Shown: positions 15,323-24,696, numbered from the stretch's first letter. The stretch: 39,422 nt of DNA from Hyphomicrobiales bacterium (GCA_027067085.1 JAMOMM010000261.1:1-39422); one strand, 5' to 3'. Numbers and translations: made by a program. Notes: generated from the sequence alone by a model not told the origin.

Positions 15323-16694
15323 TACTCGTTTGTTGGAGGTCCTGATCATAATTCTTACTTTCGTTTTTAGCAGCCCTTTGGTTCTTACTTTGCCCAGGGT
15401 TTTGATCTGTACTTTGTCCTTGCTTAGGCATTTCTCTATCAAAAGTTTTTGATGCTCCACCATCTCCAATATCCTTACTAGTCGTACCAAGTTCAGAGTC
15501 TTTTATACTGACAGAAATATCATCTACGATTAATCCTGCCGCTTGAATTTGAAGCTTTAAGTTTGCAACATCAGCATTAATTCGACCAGCAATGTTGTGG
15601 TTTTCAGCAATGATGGAGACCACGAATTTTTGACCTACCAATGACATTCTCACCGAAATTGTACCCAGATTCTCTGGCTTGAGTTGAATCGTTAAAAATT
15701 TTACTGATTTAGATACAGTCTTTGTTTCCACGTTTTCAAACTGCGAAGTCAATAACGTTTTCGGCTTCAAACTATGGAGTTCTTGTGACACCAAAATACC
15801 TATTTTTTCGGGTATTTGACTTATAGCGTTTGGAGAAACTTGCCCAGTTTGTCCAACAGATAAAATTTTGACTAGTGGCTGTGATTTATCTTTTTTTTGC
15901 GGCTCGAAGATTTCGACTTTCTTGCTGACTTCTTGCATTTCTCTGATATTAATTGGCATCGTCTTATTTTTTGGAAGTAAATTCGACTTATCAACTTCAC
16001 CAACATGTCGATCCATACCTAACTCACGATGAGATAAACTAATGTTTCTTATGTCTAGTTTTGCGAATCGATTACGTTCATCAACTTGCGTCATCCGATC
16101 TGGAATTTCAGTTCCATTTTTTCGGGGTTTATTGGATAGAGTTTTAGATTGAAAACTCTCATTTGGCCCGAAAGATGTTGGCATCTTAGCTTTGTGCGTT
16201 AGAGCTAAAGAAATTTGTTTCAAATCTACATCATATTTTTTATCTATATTTGAAATACTAGTTACCTTAACAAACGGTGCTTCTACAGCACTTTGTTTTT
16301 GAACAGCATGATTAGTCTCGCCAACCACCTGGTTCTTAAGACGTGCCTCACTCATGTGATTTCGTAGGTCTTTAATTACCAGACTTTGATGTTCCATTCT
16401 AAAGCCCTTTGGTTCGCGATGCGCTCTCTTGTTTTCACCAAATGCCAAGTCAGTTTCAGATGCTTTCAATGCTCTTTCATTAATTGGTTTCTTTAAATCT
16501 AATTTGTCTACATCGCCCCGCTCAATAACTTTTGTCACATCATGAGACAGTTCAGTTTTATCCTTTTCTTCTATTAACTGAGAAAACGTTTTGTCATCCT
16601 TCGGGCCATCATCACGCACTTCTTTTAAACGAAAACCATCGGAACGCCTGTTCGCTTTAGCAGCAATAGGAATTTGAAACTCAATTTGGGCCAT
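15264..16694 (-). CDS. fliK: Hook-length control protein FliK (MotD-type)
   Basis: 476 residues. Long, polar, Lys-, Ser- and Gln-rich N-terminal region with little structure, then the conserved hook-length domain at about residues 330-400 with LTIQLKPENLGTISVRMSL and INADVANLKLQIQAAGL. FliK measures hook length and switches export to filament substrates. The rhizobial copy was first named MotD. It overlaps the end of motC by 14 bases. Only the C-terminal part identifies it. Confidence 0.9.
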   Translation of the reverse strand: MAQIEFQIPIAAKANRRSDGFRLKEVRDDGPKDDKTFSQLIEEKDKTELSHDVTKVIERGDVDKLDLKKPINERALKASETDLAFGENKRAHREPKGFRMEHQSLVIKDLRNHMSEARLKNQVVGETNHAVQKQSAVEAPFVKVTSISNIDKKYDVDLKQISLALTHKAKMPTSFGPNESFQSKTLSNKPRKNGTEIPDRMTQVDERNRFAKLDIRNISLSHRELGMDRHVGEVDKSNLLPKNKTMPINIREMQEVSKKVEIFEPQKKDKSQPLVKILSVGQTGQVSPNAISQIPEKIGILVSQELHSLKPKTLLTSQFENVETKTVSKSVKFLTIQLKPENLGTISVRMSLVGQKFVVSIIAENHNIAGRINADVANLKLQIQAAGLIVDDISVSIKDSELGTTSKDIGDGGASKTFDREMPKQGQSTDQNPGQSKNQRAAKNESKNYDQDLQQTSNDEDVLHSARVSLDGAKYL

Positions 16695-17883
16695 AAGTTT
16701 TATTCTCCAGTATTTTGGACGCCCCTTTTATCAGATCAATAGCTCGATCAACAGTTTTCGAATTCTGCATGCCGTTACTTTCACCAAGCTTTCCATTTGT
16801 GATTTTGCTCATGGCTTTCTCACCGACAGAATGCGTCGTAATCAATGGTTTCCGAATTTCTGCAAGAATAAGGATAATTGCATCAAGCAACTCTTGATCT
16901 TGGACATCTAACAGCTGGCGATCTACCTTATCAATCAAGTCACTTCCTTCTTTTTCCTTACCAGAAACGATGAGTGTACCGCCAAGGTATAAGTTTGACT
17001 TTGCGACAAATAGCGGTTGTTTTTGCAATATGATAATCGCTTTACGCCCCAAAATTGTCGCCAGTTGAACTTTTCCATCAAGCATCGCAGCTCTTGTGAC
17101 GGTTATGTAAATTGCGGCACGGTTTTCTTCGCTTAACCGATTCATTATTTCTTCTAAGTCTTCAATGAACTTTGAATCAAAACCAAAGTCGAGTATCGAA
17201 ATATAATAAGAAAAGTTTGAGATAAAATCTTTTCGATAATAAGACTTGTTAAACCGCCTAGAATACAAGCGTGACATTCTAATGAACGCTTTTTTATCTC
17301 GATTTGCTCCCGCAATAGCAACGGAACGTCTTAATGCAGCTTCCTCCAACAAAGTTCCAGGCTTGAGCAACCGCACCAACGCAAGTTGTTCCATTGCACG
17401 GCCAGAACCATCATCTCGCCCCGCATACAAACTGGCTCTCGCAAGCGCAATTTGAGCTGCCACATTTGTAGACAAGCCTTCTAAGACAATAGGTTCGAGA
17501 AATTTCAATGCTGCCTTTGGTTCACCAGAAACAAACGCTAACGCGCCTGCTAACACCCCTTTAGGCAGATTTGGTTGATTCTTGATTGCTAGCAATTCAA
17601 TGGCGATATTTGGATTACCACCGCTCAACAAGAAGATAAGTAATGCTTCGGCATTTTTGCGCTCTTGCCAATCAACAATACGGGCTTGCTTAAAACTCTT
17701 ACTCATAAGTCTCAACATCTTGAGTTGAGCTTGATGGGCTTCTAAGTTGCCCAACACGATCTGGTCTTGCAGTTTTTGCAGAGCTAGCGCATATTGAAAG
17801 GGTTCAACTTCTTTGGCAGCACTTACGTTCATAAAGGTGAAAAACATAAGCAGCATACGTAATATGCTTTTTAAGAACTTCAT
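16681..17883 (-). CDS. motC: Periplasmic motility protein MotC
   Basis: 400 residues with a signal peptide (residues 1-22, ending NVSAA). It continues EPFQYALALQKLQDQIVLGN, a MotC landmark, and is largely helical with repeat-like segments (ALAFVSGEPKAALKFLEPIV). In Sinorhizobium MotC binds the periplasmic part of MotB and is needed for rotation; MotE acts as its partner, and motE is also in this window. It begins 2 bases after the motB stop. Confidence 0.93.
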   Translation of the reverse strand: MKFLKSILRMLLMFFTFMNVSAAKEVEPFQYALALQKLQDQIVLGNLEAHQAQLKMLRLMSKSFKQARIVDWQERKNAEALLIFLLSGGNPNIAIELLAIKNQPNLPKGVLAGALAFVSGEPKAALKFLEPIVLEGLSTNVAAQIALARASLYAGRDDGSGRAMEQLALVRLLKPGTLLEEAALRRSVAIAGANRDKKAFIRMSRLYSRRFNKSYYRKDFISNFSYYISILDFGFDSKFIEDLEEIMNRLSEENRAAIYITVTRAAMLDGKVQLATILGRKAIIILQKQPLFVAKSNLYLGGTLIVSGKEKEGSDLIDKVDRQLLDVQDQELLDAIILILAEIRKPLITTHSVGEKAMSKITNGKLGESNGMQNSKTVDRAIDLIKGASKILENKTYGPN

Positions 17884-17885
17884 AG

Positions 17886-19124
17886 TTATTCTTCCAGTAA
17901 CAATATTTCAATTCGACGATTACGCGCATCAAACGGTTTTTCGGGAAGAAGCAATTTACGATCAGCATACCCAACGATTCTGGCAAACCTTGTTTCTGGA
18001 ATGCCACCACGTATCAGCATAAATCTCGCAATTTGGGCACGTGCTGTTGAAAGGCGCCAATTATCATATTTTTCAGAATGAAAAGGGCGAGCATCGGTAT
18101 GTCCTCTGATAACCAATTTAGCACTACGCTTGCTTAAAACCTTCGCAATTTTTTCCATAAAAAGAACAAGCTCTCTGGTTGGCTTGGCTGACGCTACGTT
18201 AAACATCCCAAACTCAGCCTTGTCAGTTAAGCTTATCAAAATGCCTTCACTCGTGTTAGTAACGTTGACGCTTGGCTGTCCTTTCAAATCAGTGTTCTTG
18301 GTTGTAACAGAAATATCTTTTAGGAGCTTTTGAACTTTTTTTCGCATACGCAATTGCGGTGTTTTTGATTTTATCAGTTTTTTCTCAAATTTCTCAGGTT
18401 TCTCCTCAACAGTTAAAATCTTTACCTTTTTTTTCAATTTTTTCATTGCTGCCAGTTTGGCTTTTTTTGAGATCGACTTGGTCTTTTTTGCTTCTGCATT
18501 TGTTTTTTTATCCAGCGAAGGTTTTTTTACTTGTTTTGCAGACATGGATTTATTTGAACGCGGTTTAGTTTTCACCTCCAAAACCTTCCAACTCTTTGGC
18601 GCAAAAGGATCCCTATATTGGTGCTCAATACTTGCCCTTTTTTGCGTCTTTGAACTGCGCGTGCCCGCCCCTTTTGCCCCCAAGACTATTTCATTCAGCA
18701 TTTTCAATGGTTTTTGGAGGAGTTTTTCTTCCCGATCCATTTTTTTGCCAGATCCATTTTTGACCAGTCCACCAGTTTCCTGTTTCACATTTTCACCACT
18801 TAGAGGCTTAGTTGCTGGCGGGACTTCATTCGATTTTTTATTGGTTGTGCTATCATTACCTTTTTTATCATTCAATCCCCTTGGATTAGTCGACGCATCA
18901 ACTAATTTGACGGGATTGAAGTAACTTGCAACCTGTGCCTTTGTTTCTTCATTTGAAGCATTGATTAGCCACATCACCAAAAAAAACGCCATCATCGCAG
19001 TCATAAAATCAGCATAAGCAATTTTCCAAACCCCACCATGATGAGCAGGTTCACCACCACGTTTGCGTTTGATAACAATTATTTCGGGTACAATAACAAC
19101 TTCGTCTTTATCTTGCGTATTCAT
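17886..19124 (-). CDS. motB: Stator protein MotB
   Basis: 412 residues. The single membrane helix contains WKIAYADFMTAMMAFFLVMW, with the ion-binding Asp at residue 39. The C-terminal OmpA-like domain has VIRGHTDARPFHSEKYDNWR and ARNRRIEILL for peptidoglycan binding. Between them is an unusually Lys-rich linker of about 200 residues, typical of the long rhizobial MotB that interacts with MotC. It overlaps the fliH stop by 4 bases. The stator partner motA is on the plus strand at 33,901. Confidence 0.96.
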   Translation of the reverse strand: MNTQDKDEVVIVPEIIVIKRKRGGEPAHHGGVWKIAYADFMTAMMAFFLVMWLINASNEETKAQVASYFNPVKLVDASTNPRGLNDKKGNDSTTNKKSNEVPPATKPLSGENVKQETGGLVKNGSGKKMDREEKLLQKPLKMLNEIVLGAKGAGTRSSKTQKRASIEHQYRDPFAPKSWKVLEVKTKPRSNKSMSAKQVKKPSLDKKTNAEAKKTKSISKKAKLAAMKKLKKKVKILTVEEKPEKFEKKLIKSKTPQLRMRKKVQKLLKDISVTTKNTDLKGQPSVNVTNTSEGILISLTDKAEFGMFNVASAKPTRELVLFMEKIAKVLSKRSAKLVIRGHTDARPFHSEKYDNWRLSTARAQIARFMLIRGGIPETRFARIVGYADRKLLLPEKPFDARNRRIEILLLEE

Positions 19125-19777
19125 TCCCCCGCCTCAGCTTGAGAAAAACCCGAAAGCATTTCCTCCCATTCTTTGAAACGGGTCTCAATCCACATGTCAT
19201 CGATTTCCAAGGTGATTTCATTTTGCTCAGTGACAGTACAGCTTACTTTAAACCCCATATTTTCTAAAAGTGTTTTGATACCCTGAATTTTGCTTTCACT
19301 CCCACTTAATAACACTTCTGATGTCTTTAAATTATGACTGACACTTTCAATAGTCTCAATTAAGTCTGTCATGATTTTATTCTTAATCGAGCTATCCACA
19401 AAAGGTTTGATTGCATTCAGCACAGCACCTGAAACGTTGTTTTTTATCCGATATAATCCTTGCTCAAATTGTTGCCTGACATTTTCTGCAAGTTGTTCAG
19501 CCAACTCAATCTTTAGTTTCTCAATTATTTCTTGATATTCAGCGCGTAAATGGCTTTCCTGCAGCGCAAGTTTTTCCGAGACGGAAACCGCACTTAATCC
19601 GCCTTCTTCAAAGCCAATATTGCAGTTCTTTTTATTTGTCTCTTGTTTAGGAGCTATCTCAACCGCATCAAGCATATCCTCATGAATCTCAGGAACGGTC
19701 GGATTAATCACCACTTTATCTTGGATGTCTTCTTGTGAAAAGTCGGCCAAATAAACCGATGCAGGGACAATATTCAT
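19121..19777 (-). CDS. fliH: FliH-like regulator of the export ATPase
   Basis: 218 residues. A coiled-coil centre (about 70-115, around LRAEYQEIIEKLKIELAEQL) and a C-terminal domain with FKVSCTVTEQNEITLEIDD. FliH dimers hold the FliI ATPase and dock it at the C ring. Alphaproteobacterial FliH is divergent, so the position between fliF and motB and the overall layout carry the call. Both ends overlap neighbours by 4 bases. Confidence 0.75.
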   Translation of the reverse strand: MNIVPASVYLADFSQEDIQDKVVINPTVPEIHEDMLDAVEIAPKQETNKKNCNIGFEEGGLSAVSVSEKLALQESHLRAEYQEIIEKLKIELAEQLAENVRQQFEQGLYRIKNNVSGAVLNAIKPFVDSSIKNKIMTDLIETIESVSHNLKTSEVLLSGSESKIQGIKTLLENMGFKVSCTVTEQNEITLEIDDMWIETRFKEWEEMLSGFSQAEAGE

Positions 19778-21462
19778 GCCGAACCTTCCTCATGAACCCA
19801 ACTTTTAAGCACACCTGCTGCTTTACTTTCATCAAATTCTATAAGTTGCTCTAAGCGTTGCATGGGCACTTGAGAGACATTTCCAACCACGTCTTCAATT
19901 AAATTATTGGATGCAGATGATGCATTGTCCAATGGGCTCACCGTACCACCACTCATGCCATCAAGAGGGGGCAAAGCTTCAATTGGTTCAAGTGCAAAAT
20001 TATTATCAGATTGGCTGCTTAAATCTGGTAAACTGCCAGCCTTATCCTGTGGCTTATTACCGATCTCTACTAAGGCCCGTGTTGCTGGGCGAATACCTAA
20101 AAAAATCACCAGACCCGTAACAACCAGAACAATTATTCCGTTCATTAGGTTTGGTATAAGCCGAACAAAGTACGAAGAAAATGTTGGTGCCAGGATTGGT
20201 GCCATTTCATTGTTTTTTTGAAAAAAATTAACCAACGTTACTTTAATATTATCATTCCGATTTTTATCAAATCCCGCTGCAGATGCAATCAATTCTTGAA
20301 TATCTTTTTGATGTTTTACTTCGAGTTCTGGAGTCAGCTTTTTGCCATCTATCGTGTTCAACATCTTCTTGTTAACGACCGCTGCAACAGAAATTTTCTT
20401 AATTATGTAACCATCACCAACGGTATCAACCGTTTTAGAACTAATTTCATAATTAATAAGTTTTTCCTTTTTTTCTTTGCTTTCACTATTTTTATTGCCA
20501 CTTCCATTTTCTGATTTTACCGAAGGTATCTCTTGATCAACGCTGGCCTTTTTTGAAGAAATCGAGTTTTTTGCAGAACCCTTTTCCTTTATCTCACGCA
20601 CAGATCGCTCAACCCGCGATGCTGGATCATAAGTTGTTTCTTTAACCTGTCTCCTATCAGTATTAAGCCTGACAATTACTGAGAGTTGAAAATTATTAAG
20701 TCCCAAAAATGGCACAAGAGTTGCTCGAATATTTTGTTTAATCTCCTTACTCATCGTTCGTTCTAGGCTCACCAATCGGCGCGGCGCTAAAGATTGCTTA
20801 TCTTCGCCAGAAGCAAGTAGTGATCCATTTGTATTCATCACAGTGACTGCATCCACACTTAAGCTTGGCACGGCTGCCGAAACCAAGTGACGGATCGATT
20901 CAGCCGAATTTTCTGAATAACTTGAGTCCGTACGAATAACGATCGAGGCAGTCGGTGTACGAGACGATCGTCTAAAAGAACTATTTTTAGCCATAACGAT
21001 GTGCACACGCGCAGCCTTCACACCTTGAATAAGTTGAACTGTGCGTGCAATTTCGCCCTCTAAAGATCGTACTAAAGTAACCTCTTGCATAAATGATGTT
21101 AGACCGAGAGATCCCATATTATCGAACAATTCATATCCTGCCTTTGAACTTCTGGGCAAGTTTTTTTGAGCCAAGAGCATTCTGGCACGCGAGGTCTGAC
21201 CAAAATCAACTTTTATTGATTTTGCATCTTCGCTCACATCAAAACCGATGTCAGTTTCATTCAAAACGACACCAATAGCAGCAATGTCTTGAGGGTCTAA
21301 TCCTGTGTATAGAACTTCAAACTGGGGCCGCGATAGGAAAACGCTTGCAAATGCTACCAACAGAAAAACCGTTAGGCCCACTGAACCCAAAACGGCAATA
21401 CGTTTACCACCGAGTTTACCAATATTCCCCGTCAAAACACCAAAACGGTCAATCCAAGCCAT
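19774..21462 (-). CDS. fliF: MS-ring protein FliF
   Basis: 562 residues. The first membrane helix (about 24-46) is followed by FEVLYTGLDPQDIAAIGVVL, the ring-building motif domain with QLIQGVKAARVHIVMA, and a second helix near residue 435. The C-terminal tail VLKSWVHEE binds FliG. The Lys/Ser-rich segment at about residues 295-335 is an unconserved periplasmic insertion. Placement directly after the flagellin gene matches Brucella. It lies 77 bases beyond the flagellin terminator, so its own promoter should be in 21,463-21,530. Confidence 0.97.
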   Translation of the reverse strand: MAWIDRFGVLTGNIGKLGGKRIAVLGSVGLTVFLLVAFASVFLSRPQFEVLYTGLDPQDIAAIGVVLNETDIGFDVSEDAKSIKVDFGQTSRARMLLAQKNLPRSSKAGYELFDNMGSLGLTSFMQEVTLVRSLEGEIARTVQLIQGVKAARVHIVMAKNSSFRRSSRTPTASIVIRTDSSYSENSAESIRHLVSAAVPSLSVDAVTVMNTNGSLLASGEDKQSLAPRRLVSLERTMSKEIKQNIRATLVPFLGLNNFQLSVIVRLNTDRRQVKETTYDPASRVERSVREIKEKGSAKNSISSKKASVDQEIPSVKSENGSGNKNSESKEKKEKLINYEISSKTVDTVGDGYIIKKISVAAVVNKKMLNTIDGKKLTPELEVKHQKDIQELIASAAGFDKNRNDNIKVTLVNFFQKNNEMAPILAPTFSSYFVRLIPNLMNGIIVLVVTGLVIFLGIRPATRALVEIGNKPQDKAGSLPDLSSQSDNNFALEPIEALPPLDGMSGGTVSPLDNASSASNNLIEDVVGNVSQVPMQRLEQLIEFDESKAAGVLKSWVHEEGSA

Positions 21463-21532
21463 AGTCCCTCAATATTTCTAGTGGAAAATACAAATAATCG
21501 CTGCTTGGGCTTGCGTGAGGGTTGATCTGCCC

Positions 21533-21566
21533 AAAAAAAATGCCGCGAGTTTAGAACTCACGGCAT
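21533..21566 (-). terminator. Rho-independent terminator of the flagellin gene
   Basis: A 12-bp stem ATGCCGTGAGTT / AACTCGCGGCAT with a 3-base loop, followed on the minus strand by eight T. The only imperfect pair is G-U in a minus-strand transcript but C-A in a plus-strand one, which fixes the direction. It lies 29 bases past the flaA stop and separates flagellin from the fliF operon. Confidence 0.92.
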
Positions 21567-21594
21567 TATTCGGTACTATTAGATTAAGTAGAAA

Positions 21595-22518
21595 TTATCT
21601 GAACAAGGACAAGACGTTCTGACTTGATGAGTTTGCAATGCTTAGCGCTTGCACACCCAACTGTTGTTGAACTTGTAACGCTTTCAAACGAGTTGATTCA
21701 GCGGTCATATCAGCATCAACCAATTCACCTACTCCACGCGAAATTGCATCCATAAGATTGGAAACAAAATCTTTTTGCATATCAACACGTTTCTTAGTTG
21801 CACCAAGGTTACTCGCCGCTGTCGTCATTGACTGATGTGCGCCATCAACTGTAGAAATAATTTCATCCAAGTCTGCAAGATCAGCTACGGAATCTGTGTA
21901 AGCAGAAACATCTACTGTCGCTACAGAATACGTTACTGCTCCATTGGTGGTTGTACTTGTAGTGTCAAGTATACCAGATCCGCCAGCATCAGCATCATAG
22001 AGTTTAACGTTGGCGGTGTTTACATCAATCGTACCGACCGTAACGCCCGTTGCAGAACGCGTGAATGATGCAACTATTGACTTACTGGCATTGTAACCAA
22101 CAGCACCAGAATCAACTGAAAGCCAGTTTTCACCAGAAAATGATGCAGAACTAGCAATACTGACCAACTGATTTTGCAACTCATCAACTTCAGCTTGAAT
22201 TGCAACACGATCAACACCCGGTTCACGTGCAGCCACAATTTTTGCTTTAATTTCGTCGACAACTTCTAAGCTAGACTCCATCGCAGTATAGGCCACATCA
22301 ACTGTTGCTGCACCCAAGCCAAGTGCATCGGTTACTGTGCCTAAAGCTTTGTTATCAGAGCGCATTGTTGTCGCAATTGACCAATAGGCTGCGCTGTCAG
22401 ATGCTGTAGCTACTTTATAGCCCGTAGCAATACGGTTTTGAGTTGTTTCTAAGTTTGAATTTGTTTGATTAAGCGTTTGTAGCGCCGTCATCGCTGATGC
22501 ATTTGTCATAATTGACAT
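21595..22518 (-). CDS. flaA: Flagellin
   Basis: 307 residues. The N terminus ALQTLNQTNSNLETTQNRIA and the C terminus LGVQALSIANSSSQNVLSLF are the paired flagellin helices. The central domain is short and Thr/Ser/Ala/Val-rich. It is the only flagellin gene here, whereas many rhizobia have several in tandem. AAAGGA stands 9 bases before the ATG. The mRNA has a long structured leader (22,519 to about 22,660), and FlbT/FlaF, encoded in the same cluster, probably act on it. A strong terminator follows. Confidence 0.97.
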   Translation of the reverse strand: MSIMTNASAMTALQTLNQTNSNLETTQNRIATGYKVATASDSAAYWSIATTMRSDNKALGTVTDALGLGAATVDVAYTAMESSLEVVDEIKAKIVAAREPGVDRVAIQAEVDELQNQLVSIASSASFSGENWLSVDSGAVGYNASKSIVASFTRSATGVTVGTIDVNTANVKLYDADAGGSGILDTTSTTTNGAVTYSVATVDVSAYTDSVADLADLDEIISTVDGAHQSMTTAASNLGATKKRVDMQKDFVSNLMDAISRGVGELVDADMTAESTRLKALQVQQQLGVQALSIANSSSQNVLSLFR

Positions 22519-22569
22519 AGTTTCAAGTCCTTTACGTTACTTACTAGTTTATACTATTTTTGTAAGAAC

Positions 22570-22637
22570 ATATCGGACTTGCACCGACACAGTGAAACGG
22601 CATCATGCCATTGGGCTAGAGTTAAAAAGCGCCCAAT
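22570..22637 (-). promoter_or_regulatory. Conserved structured RNA element, copy A, flagellin leader
   Basis: Read on the minus strand: hairpin ATTGGGC...GCCCAAT (7 bp, loop 14), directly followed by GGCATGATGCC (stem GGCA/TGCC, loop TGA), then 10 nt, then GTCGG-TGCAAGT-CCGAT. The last hairpin ends about 54 bases before the flaA ATG and does not cover the ribosome binding site. Order, spacing and sequence match the copy at 28,895. It may correspond to the flg-Rhizobiales RNA motif reported from comparative genomics in flagellar 5' leaders, but I could not align it to that model. Confidence 0.65.
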
Positions 22638-22668
22638 CCACTATACTCGGACACATTATTCAATAGGT

Positions 22669-22685
22669 GTTAAAATTTAGTTAAA
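22669..22685. promoter_or_regulatory. Direct repeat with 11-bp period before the flagellin leader
   Basis: Plus strand reads GTTAAAATTTAGTTAAA, two GTTAAA units 11 bp apart, about 150 bases upstream of the flaA ATG and just inside the gap after fliP. The position is right for an activator site of the flagellin promoter. Candidate Rem half-sites by inference, as before rem and flgB. Confidence 0.3.
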
Positions 22686-22688
22686 AAT

Positions 22689-23450
22689 CTAAAAGAACGA
22701 CCTAACCAACCCTCCAACCAACAAATTCCAACCATCAATCAATATGAAGAACAATATTTTGAATGGTAATGAGATCACTGTCGGCGGCAACATCATCATT
22801 CCCATAGACATGGTAATAGTTGCCACAACCAAATCTATAACCAAAAAAGGCAAAACGATTAAGAAACCAATTTCAAAACCTCTCCGTAATTCTGAGATCA
22901 TGAAAGCTGGTATTAAGATTCTCAAGTCAATCTTGTCAGACTTGCCATTCCTTGCCTTTTCATCCTTGTTTTCCCTTCCAAAACTCTTACTAGCTAAGTC
23001 TTGAAACATATGAATATCTTTGGCCCGCACTTGATCCAACATAAAGCGGCGAAATGGCTGTACCACATTTTCGTAGGCTTGGGCTTGTGATATCTTATCT
23101 TCCATCATTGGTTTGATGCCATTTTGCCAAGCCTTATCTGTCGTTGGCCCCATTATGAAAAATGTCATAAACAATGCTAGAGAAATCAGAATTAGATTTG
23201 CTGGCGTTGTCTGCAAACCCATCCCAGAACGCAAAAATGACAATGCCACAATGATACGCGTAAAACTTGTTACCATAATCAAAAGCCCAGGTGCTACAGA
23301 CAGCACCGTTAGCAAAACAACCATTTGGATAATTTTTCCCGTTGCTGAATTTTCAACAGGTGGTAAAAAGTCCCCAAAGGTTACATCTTGTCCCATAGCT
23401 GGCATCGCTAAAAACATAAGTGCCGAAAGAGCTAGAATGATATATTTCAT
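22689..23450 (-). CDS. fliP: Flagellar export gate protein FliP
   Basis: 253 residues with a cleavable signal peptide (MKYIILALSALMFLAMPAMG, then Q). Signatures include LLIMVTSFTRIIVALSFLRS, ILIPAFMISELRRGFEIGFL, and MGMMMLPPTVISLPFKILFF. FliP pentamers form the core of the export gate. The start overlaps the fliL stop by 4 bases. No fliO is seen next to it, as usual in rhizobia. It ends the flgB operon. Confidence 0.97.
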   Translation of the reverse strand: MKYIILALSALMFLAMPAMGQDVTFGDFLPPVENSATGKIIQMVVLLTVLSVAPGLLIMVTSFTRIIVALSFLRSGMGLQTTPANLILISLALFMTFFIMGPTTDKAWQNGIKPMMEDKISQAQAYENVVQPFRRFMLDQVRAKDIHMFQDLASKSFGRENKDEKARNGKSDKIDLRILIPAFMISELRRGFEIGFLIVLPFLVIDLVVATITMSMGMMMLPPTVISLPFKILFFILIDGWNLLVGGLVRSFF

Positions 23451-23962
23451 TCCACGACCAACGAGCTAATCACAAATTCTAGAATTTTCCCTTTGGAACG
23501 AATACGAGCTCTTTCTGTTAGATCATCTCGCAGATATGCTAATGCACTTGCACCCTCCAAATCAATCATCCTTAAAGTACGTAAATAAGCCAGAGTATCT
23601 TCTGAGATTCTTGCATTCAACGCATCAAAATTCATCGATTCATGGTTGCTTAAAATGATAGCCCCCTCCAACCGCACCCACGCATTCTTTGGCTCTGCCA
23701 AATTGGTTACAATTGGTAATAATATTTTGACTATTCGGTCACCAGCATAGATTCCGTCGAGTTTTTTAGTAGCTTTATTCGCTACGCTTTTTGGTCGCAC
23801 TGTTTGGGTTTTAGAGCTCGGAACTAACGAAGAAAATTGTGTACCCATCCCTCCGCCAACCATAACAGCAATTAGCGACGCTATAACAACACCAAAAATA
23901 GTCCCTTTTGAGGAACTATCTCCTTTCTCAACTTGCGACAAAACATCATCTGATACAGGCAT
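23447..23962 (-). CDS. fliL: Flagellar basal-body protein FliL
   Basis: 171 residues from the ATG at 23,960-23,962; the frame has a GTG one codon earlier. Short cytoplasmic tail, one membrane helix (about 23-42, GTIFGVVIASLIAVMVGGG), then a periplasmic domain ending with ILEFVISSLVVE. FliL surrounds and supports the stator units. It sits between flgH and fliP. Confidence 0.9.
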   Translation of the reverse strand: MPVSDDVLSQVEKGDSSSKGTIFGVVIASLIAVMVGGGMGTQFSSLVPSSKTQTVRPKSVANKATKKLDGIYAGDRIVKILLPIVTNLAEPKNAWVRLEGAIILSNHESMNFDALNARISEDTLAYLRTLRMIDLEGASALAYLRDDLTERARIRSKGKILEFVISSLVVE

Positions 23963-23976
23963 CACTTCATTCTCGC

Positions 23977-24696
23977 TTAAAAGGGGTTCACATTGGTTAT
24001 TATTTGCTGCAAAAACCCTGGTTGCTGAACTTCCATTGAACGCCCACGTCCGCCGTATGAGATTCTAGCCTCAGCAATTTTTTCATATGTGATGGTATTT
24101 TCTTGAGTAACATCTTGCGGGCGCACAATTCCTGCTACCGACAACACCCGCATTTCAAAATTGACCAACACTTCCTGAGTACCTGCAATTATATAATTGC
24201 CATTTGGTAAAACCTGGGTAATCACTGCAGCTATTGAGAGTTTGATTTTTTCAGAGCGAACAACAGAACCAGATCCATTAAACTTTGTACCGTTGTCAAC
24301 ATTGGCACCGATACCGCCTTTATACTCTCCACCACTGGAAAACATCGAGCCGTCATAAGAAAAATCTGCCCCTGCCCGCCATTTATTATTGGAAGCCCGT
24401 GAACGTTTGAACTTGTTCGCAAGGTCAGCCTTATCATCGATTTGGATGTGTACCGTTAAAACATCACCAGTTAATTTAGCTCTTTGATCGTGAAAAATGC
24501 TCTCGCGATTACCTGGCCATAAAGAATAATTTATTGCTTTAGTACGCGGTTTTATTGCAACTGTAGGTGCAATGTAGCGCGCTGATGTAATCCCTGATCC
24601 GACGTTCGACATTTTGGGTGCAACGCCAATTTCATCCACATGTGCTGCGCATCCACCTATCGTTAAGACGGCACTTAGAGCAATGAAGTACCGCAT
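23977..24696 (-). CDS. flgH: L-ring lipoprotein FlgH
   Basis: 239 residues. A lipoprotein signal peptide ends in IGGC with the acylated Cys at residue 16. Family blocks follow: SIFHDQRAKLTGDVLTVHI, VITQVLPNGNYIIAGTQEV and EYKGGIGANV-type Gly-rich stretches. It builds the outer-membrane L ring around the rod. The start shares one base with the motE stop. Confidence 0.96.
   Translation of the reverse strand: MRYFIALSAVLTIGGCAAHVDEIGVAPKMSNVGSGITSARYIAPTVAIKPRTKAINYSLWPGNRESIFHDQRAKLTGDVLTVHIQIDDKADLANKFKRSRASNNKWRAGADFSYDGSMFSSGGEYKGGIGANVDNGTKFNGSGSVVRSEKIKLSIAAVITQVLPNGNYIIAGTQEVLVNFEMRVLSVAGIVRPQDVTQENTITYEKIAEARISYGGRGRSMEVQQPGFLQQIITNVNPF

Noticed and set aside
15323..15490. Long N-terminal extension of the transglycosylase ORF
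   Set aside because: It is the out-of-frame shadow of the fliK C terminus; a proper signal peptide begins at 15,322.
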